Assembly: GCF_024764775.1 (NCBI RefSeq)
Contig: NZ_JALIGC010000040.1
Span: 620,001 to 684,000 of the forward strand
Direction of reading: 5' to 3'
Length of the DNA stretch: 64,000 nt
Source: Scandinavium manionii
Lineage (GTDB): Bacteria > Pseudomonadota > Gammaproteobacteria > Enterobacterales > Enterobacteriaceae
Below, one piece after another: positions 60,572 through 64,000 of the stretch. A model generated the notes under the pieces. It was not told where the DNA came from. It ran no database searches and was given only the letters and a program-made list of their open reading frames with translations. Both the position numbers and the translations under genes were made by a program. How positions within the stretch are numbered: the stretch's first letter is position 1; each line of letters opens with the position of its first letter.

Positions 60572-60946
60572 TTATTTTTGTTGTTTTGCATCAACCACAG
60601 GAATACGCCACAGGAAAATCAGCAGGCAGACGAGGATCCCCAGCAGTAAAAATCGCACCCACAAAATCTTCACCAACCACAGCGAAAATGCGAAGGTCAC
60701 AAGCGTGACCACGATGGCGCGTGATTTCGCCCCTGGCGGCATCGCTTTATGCAGCTGCCAGTGGCGCAGATAGCCGCCAAACCACGAGCGATACAGCAGC
60801 CAGTCGTGAAAGCGCGGGGATGAACGCGCAAAGCACCAGGCCGCCAGCAGGATGAAAGGCGTAGTCGGCAGGAGCGGTAAAAACACGCCCAGGGTGCCAA
60901 GGACTACCGCCAGCCAGCCAATGATGTTTAGAATGGTCCGTTTCAT
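60572..60946 (-). CDS. ybaN: DUF454 inner-membrane protein YbaN
   Basis: A 124-residue membrane protein of the DUF454 family with hydrophobic segments at about 5-35 and 75-115 and the conserved LPTTPFILLAAWCFARSSPR block at 28-47. Length and neighbours match E. coli YbaN, whose function is unknown. It diverges from priC; the two starts are 45 bp apart. Confidence 0.93.
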   Translation of the reverse strand: MKRTILNIIGWLAVVLGTLGVFLPLLPTTPFILLAAWCFARSSPRFHDWLLYRSWFGGYLRHWQLHKAMPPGAKSRAIVVTLVTFAFSLWLVKILWVRFLLLGILVCLLIFLWRIPVVDAKQQK

Positions 60947-60991
60947 AACGGCAAATGTAGCACAGGCCACCGTCCTTTCGAGGGAGAAAAC

Positions 60992-61519
60992 ATGAAAACT
61001 GACCTGTTACTGCAATCGCTGGATACGCAACTGTCGCGGCTCGAAACCGAGGTCGCCCCGATGGCGTTTCATGCCACTCTTGGCGCCCGCTTCGACCGGC
61101 AGCTTTTTCGTACGCGCAGTTCATTCTTACAGGCCTGCGTGGAAGAGGCGCGAGGCAATTTGAAAGCGTTGCACCTGGCAGTTGAAAAGCAGCAGTTTGC
61201 GCAGGTGCAGTGGCTGGCGGAACATTTGGTTTCTCAATTGGAAGCCATCGCCCGAGAAAGTGCCGCCTGGCAGCTGCGTGGGTGGGACAATGGTTCCCCG
61301 GCGTTGACGCGCTGGCAGCGTAAGCGGCTTCAGCATCAGGAGTTTGAGCGCCGCCTGCTGGAGATGACGCAGCAACGACGCCAGCAGTTAGCGCAGGCCA
61401 CGACGCTTGCGGATCAGCAACGGCTTACCAGGGAAGTCGAGGCGTTTAGCGCCCGGCTGGCACGCTGTCGCGGCGCGCTGGAGAATATTGAAAACGTACT
61501 GGCGCGCATGACGCGCTAA
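60992..61519 (+). CDS. priC: Primosomal replication protein PriC
   Basis: Restarts stalled replication forks by loading DnaB on SSB-coated DNA. The 175 residues equal the E. coli protein: mostly helical, rich in Gln, Arg and Leu, with the N-terminal LLLQSLDTQLSRLE helix and RRLLEMTQQRRQQLAQATTL near the C-terminal bundle. It lies 11 bp before ybaM, so the two are co-transcribed. Confidence 0.95.
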   Translation: MKTDLLLQSLDTQLSRLETEVAPMAFHATLGARFDRQLFRTRSSFLQACVEEARGNLKALHLAVEKQQFAQVQWLAEHLVSQLEAIARESAAWQLRGWDNGSPALTRWQRKRLQHQEFERRLLEMTQQRRQQLAQATTLADQQRLTREVEAFSARLARCRGALENIENVLARMTR

Positions 61520-61530
61520 CAGGAGAACGC

Positions 61531-61692
61531 ATGTCGCTGGAGAATGCCCCGGACGATGTCAAACTGGCGGTAGATTTGATTATGCTGCTCGAGGAACACG
61601 CGATTGCACCGGACGTTGTGCTGCGTGCGCTGGAGATCGTGAAACGGGATTTTGAGCGTAAGGCGCAGGGTGTCCGACATTCACAATGTTAG
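61531..61692 (+). CDS. ybaM: Small protein YbaM (DUF2496) with a divergent C-terminus
   Basis: A 53-residue protein that begins MSLENAPDDVKLAVDLIMLL, the E. coli YbaM N-terminus, after an AGGAG site. The first 43 residues fit the family; the last ten (AQGVRHSQC) do not resemble the acidic E. coli tail. The stop codon is 3 bp from the left terminal repeat of a 561-bp element, so the end of the gene may have been rewritten by that insertion. Function unknown. Confidence 0.9.
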   Translation: MSLENAPDDVKLAVDLIMLLEEHAIAPDVVLRALEIVKRDFERKAQGVRHSQC

Positions 61693-61695
61693 AAC

Positions 61696-62256
61696 GGTGG
61701 TATTGTTCCGTTCACCAAATGTTCAGCAGGTTCCGCAACTCATGCAGAACGTGAACGGGATAAGGGGCGCTTTCGCGCGCCCCTTATCAATCCCCGCGAC
61801 CCCGCAAAAGAAATCGGTGCTTCGCACTGCCCGGTCTTTCAGCCATCTGCCTGCGGCCGGCTCTACTCGACTTCCTGTCTCGTTTCGCCTCAGCCCGCCA
61901 TCCCTGGCGGTCTGACCTTGTCATCTGGCCTACAGCCCGGCGATTTCTGGCGGGGACACAACCGGTGTCAGAGGGAACTGAGGGTGTTGACCTTGTGTCC
62001 GGCTGAAAATCGCCGGGACGTTTGCGGCTGGCCGGGGCCGCCCGCAGGGATGCGGGCGGAGGGCGCAACTTACAGGGATGTTACCTGCGCCCGACCCGAA
62101 AGCCAGACGCAATAAGTCACGGGCACCGCGAAGCGGCGATTTTGATCGCCGGGAGCCGGGATTGCAAAGGGAGCGGCGGCGAGCTCCCTTTGCACGTTCA
62201 CCGTCAACGGTGTAACAGAAAAGCAGAGGAGCCCTGGTGAACGGAACAATTCCACC
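61696..62256. mobile_element. 561-bp non-coding element with 21-bp terminal inverted repeats
   Basis: The left end GGTGGTATTGTTCCGTTCAC(C) and the reverse complement of the right end agree in 20 of 21 positions. Inside are strong hairpins: GATAAGGGGCGC/GCGCCCCTTATC near 61758-61788 and GCAAAGGGAG/CTCCCTTTGC near 62164-62193, and a GC-rich middle. No protein frame is convincing. It fills the space between convergent ybaM and mscK almost exactly (3 bp from one stop, 15 bp from the other). I believe closely related units recur in Enterobacter-type genomes, but this is from memory. A MITE-like or structured-RNA unit is the best description. Confidence 0.7.
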
Positions 62257-62271
62257 GATCCAGCCCCCCCA

Positions 62272-64000
62272 TCACGCACCCGCAGGTGTCGGATCGTCCC
62301 CTTTCACTTCGCGCTTCACTTCCGTCACTTGATCACCCATTTTGTTGCTCAGATGAACTTCCAGTTGGTTAAACGCGATGTTAATTCCATTCTCACGACA
62401 CAGACGGTCGATGGTGCGGTTCAGCTCGTCCACGGTGTAGCTGCGATCGCGTAATTCGCGCACGTACAGACGCAGCTCATGATCCAGCGTGCTCGGGCCG
62501 AAAGTAGTGAAGAACACCGACGGCTCCGGATCGTGCATGACTTTCGGATGTTCCATCGCCGCTTGCAGCAGCACTTCTTTGACTTTATCCAGATCAGAGC
62601 CGTAGGCCACGCCCAAACGGATCACCACGCGAGTGATGGTATCGCTCAGTGACCAGTTAATCAGACGCTCGGTCACGAAGGCTTTGTTCGGGATGATCAC
62701 CTCTTTACGGTCAAAGTCGGTGATGGTGGTGGCGCGGATACGGATCTTGCTGACCGACCCCGAAAACGTCCCAATGGTCACTGTATCGCCGATGCGTACC
62801 GGGCGTTCGAACAGGATGATCAGGCCTGACACAAAGTTACCGAAAATTTCCTGTAAACCAAAGCCAAGACCGACCGACAGCGCGGCGGCGAGCCATTGCA
62901 GTTTGTCCCACGACACGCCGAGCGAGCCGAAGACCGTCATTGCGCCCGCGCCAATAATCACATAATTCAAAATCGTCGTGATGGCGTAAGAGGCCCCCTG
63001 GCGCATGTTCAGACGCGAGAGCACCAGCACTTCCAGCAGGCCCGGTAAGTTACGGATCAACGCCCAGGCAACCCCAAAGGAAATCAGCGCAAACAGCAAG
63101 CTACCGAGCGTGACGTTACGTAGCACTTCGGCCCCGGCTTCGGTCACGTTGTAATGCCACAACGTGATACTGTCGAGATAGGCGAATACGGTGATTAAGT
63201 CTGACCAAATCGCCCAGAACATCACGCCAAACAGTGCGGTCATCACCAGCACAGTAATACGCAACGTCTGCTGGTTAACGTCTTCCAGCGCGATGGTCGG
63301 TTCTTCCAGCGGCTCTGCCCCTTCCGCGCCCTCTTTCACAATATGCTGACGACGCGCCAGCGCACGGCGGTAGGCAATTCGGCGAGCGGCAACGCTCAGG
63401 CCACGCAGCACGGTCTGGTAAATCAGGTTCCACAGAATGACCAGATAAACGGTTTCAATCCAGCGTCCGGCCAAGCGCAGCGTAGTGTAGAAATACCCGG
63501 TGGCAGTCAGCACCATCAGCGCAACCGGCACAATCGCCAGCGTAGTAATGGTTATCAGGCGCAGGCTGTGGGACTCTTTGTCACGCCAGCTGTCACGGCA
63601 CATCGGCCAGATAAGCACCGTGACCAGCATCAGGTTGAGGAAAATCGCAAACTGGCCGAGCACGTCATCCATCAGGTGCAGCGGCGAGAGCTCCGCTTCA
63701 ACAGACCAAAAGTGCAGCGGCAGCAGCGCCAGGCTGATACGTACAATCTGGCGACGCCAGTGGCTGGTCAGCTGCGGCTGCATGTTGAAATGCATCACCG
63801 CCACGCCGTTTTTCTCAAGCACTTTCCAGCACATGCCAAAAATCAGCCAGAACAACGCCAGTTTTTTACTGAACGCCCACAGCAGGTCGCTGATGTTAAG
63901 CTGCATGGTCAGCAGGATCAGACCCATCGCCAGGATTAGCATCACCACCGGCAGGGTGCGGATCAGATCGATAAACAGCGCTTTCGGGGTATTGAGCTGG
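62272..64000 (-). CDS. mscK: Mechanosensitive channel MscK (KefA), C-terminal 575 residues (cut by window edge)
   Basis: K+-regulated mechanosensitive channel of the inner membrane. The visible part has helices along residues 1-340 of the fragment, then the MscS-like pore and beta domain (GLGFGLQEIFGNFVSGLIIL, then GTFSGSVSKIRIRATTI), and a C-terminal tail ending DDPTPAGA. The family is about 1120 residues long, so the large periplasmic N-terminal half is outside the window. The gene ends 15 bp from the terminal repeat of the 561-bp element. Confidence 0.96.
   Translation of the reverse strand, partial: QLNTPKALFIDLIRTLPVVMLILAMGLILLTMQLNISDLLWAFSKKLALFWLIFGMCWKVLEKNGVAVMHFNMQPQLTSHWRRQIVRISLALLPLHFWSVEAELSPLHLMDDVLGQFAIFLNLMLVTVLIWPMCRDSWRDKESHSLRLITITTLAIVPVALMVLTATGYFYTTLRLAGRWIETVYLVILWNLIYQTVLRGLSVAARRIAYRRALARRQHIVKEGAEGAEPLEEPTIALEDVNQQTLRITVLVMTALFGVMFWAIWSDLITVFAYLDSITLWHYNVTEAGAEVLRNVTLGSLLFALISFGVAWALIRNLPGLLEVLVLSRLNMRQGASYAITTILNYVIIGAGAMTVFGSLGVSWDKLQWLAAALSVGLGFGLQEIFGNFVSGLIILFERPVRIGDTVTIGTFSGSVSKIRIRATTITDFDRKEVIIPNKAFVTERLINWSLSDTITRVVIRLGVAYGSDLDKVKEVLLQAAMEHPKVMHDPEPSVFFTTFGPSTLDHELRLYVRELRDRSYTVDELNRTIDRLCRENGINIAFNQLEVHLSNKMGDQVTEVKREVKGDDPTPAGA

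Noticed and set aside
61787..62068. 93-codon minus-strand frame within the 561-bp unit
   Set aside because: Arg/Pro-rich composition of GC-rich structured DNA, with no ribosome site and no domain.

Overview
The window is chromosomal DNA from a member of the Enterobacteriaceae, close to Enterobacter, Lelliottia or Citrobacter. Most proteins are near-identical in length and motifs to E. coli K-12 proteins, and the backbone follows the K-12 gene order from glxK to mscK. Species cannot be fixed from the sequence alone. No tRNA, rRNA or CRISPR array was seen.

Layout. (1) 1-11.2 kb: the allantoin/glyoxylate catabolic cluster (glxK partial, ybbY, allB, allP, glxR, hyi, gcl, allR on the minus strand, then allA, and divergent allS). 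Two copies of the same 17-bp palindromic AllR-type box lie upstream of gcl and in the allA-allS gap. (2) 11.3-15.5 kb: selU and the ybbA-ybbP ABC exporter genes. (3) 15.5-32.0 kb: a 16.5-kb integrated P4-like element bounded by a 15-bp direct repeat. It carries a P4-type integrase, AlpA-like and Ash-like proteins, a primase/helicase with a DUF927-type core, a serine recombinase with an unknown partner gene, a PrtN-family activator, an iteron-like repeat cluster, gene fragments, and an aspartate decarboxylation cargo (two AspT-type antiporters and AspD). (4) 32.0-46.6 kb: tesA, ybbO, cnoX, qmcA, ybbJ, cueR, a TrkH-type gene, copA, a Nudix hydrolase with a divergent DeoR regulator, ybaP, the sRNA ChiX, ybaK, ushA, fsr. 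(5) 46.8-64 kb: ybaL, gsk, hemH, adk, htpG, recR, a YcaC-like hydrolase/pirin/LysR cassette, ybaB, dnaX, apt, ybaN, priC, ybaM, a 561-bp element with terminal inverted repeats, and the 3' part of mscK.

The most notable observation is the insertion site of the P4-like element. In the reconstructed empty site, the divergent genes tesA and ybbA overlap head-to-head at their first codons, as they do in E. coli, and the element has integrated inside that shared stretch. Both native start codons are therefore disconnected. The element ends appear to repair both: one end supplies a ribosome binding site, a GTG start and 12 in-frame codons for tesA; the other supplies the two bases that create a new ATG for ybbA in frame. 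The element thus seems adapted to land in two essential-looking 5' ends at once without breaking either gene.

Other points: conserved programmed -1 frameshift sites in copA and dnaX; a conserved ChiX sRNA with a changed 5' hairpin; a sigma-32 promoter at htpG; a CueR operator at copA; and separation of recR from its usual dnaX-ybaB partners by an inserted three-gene cassette.
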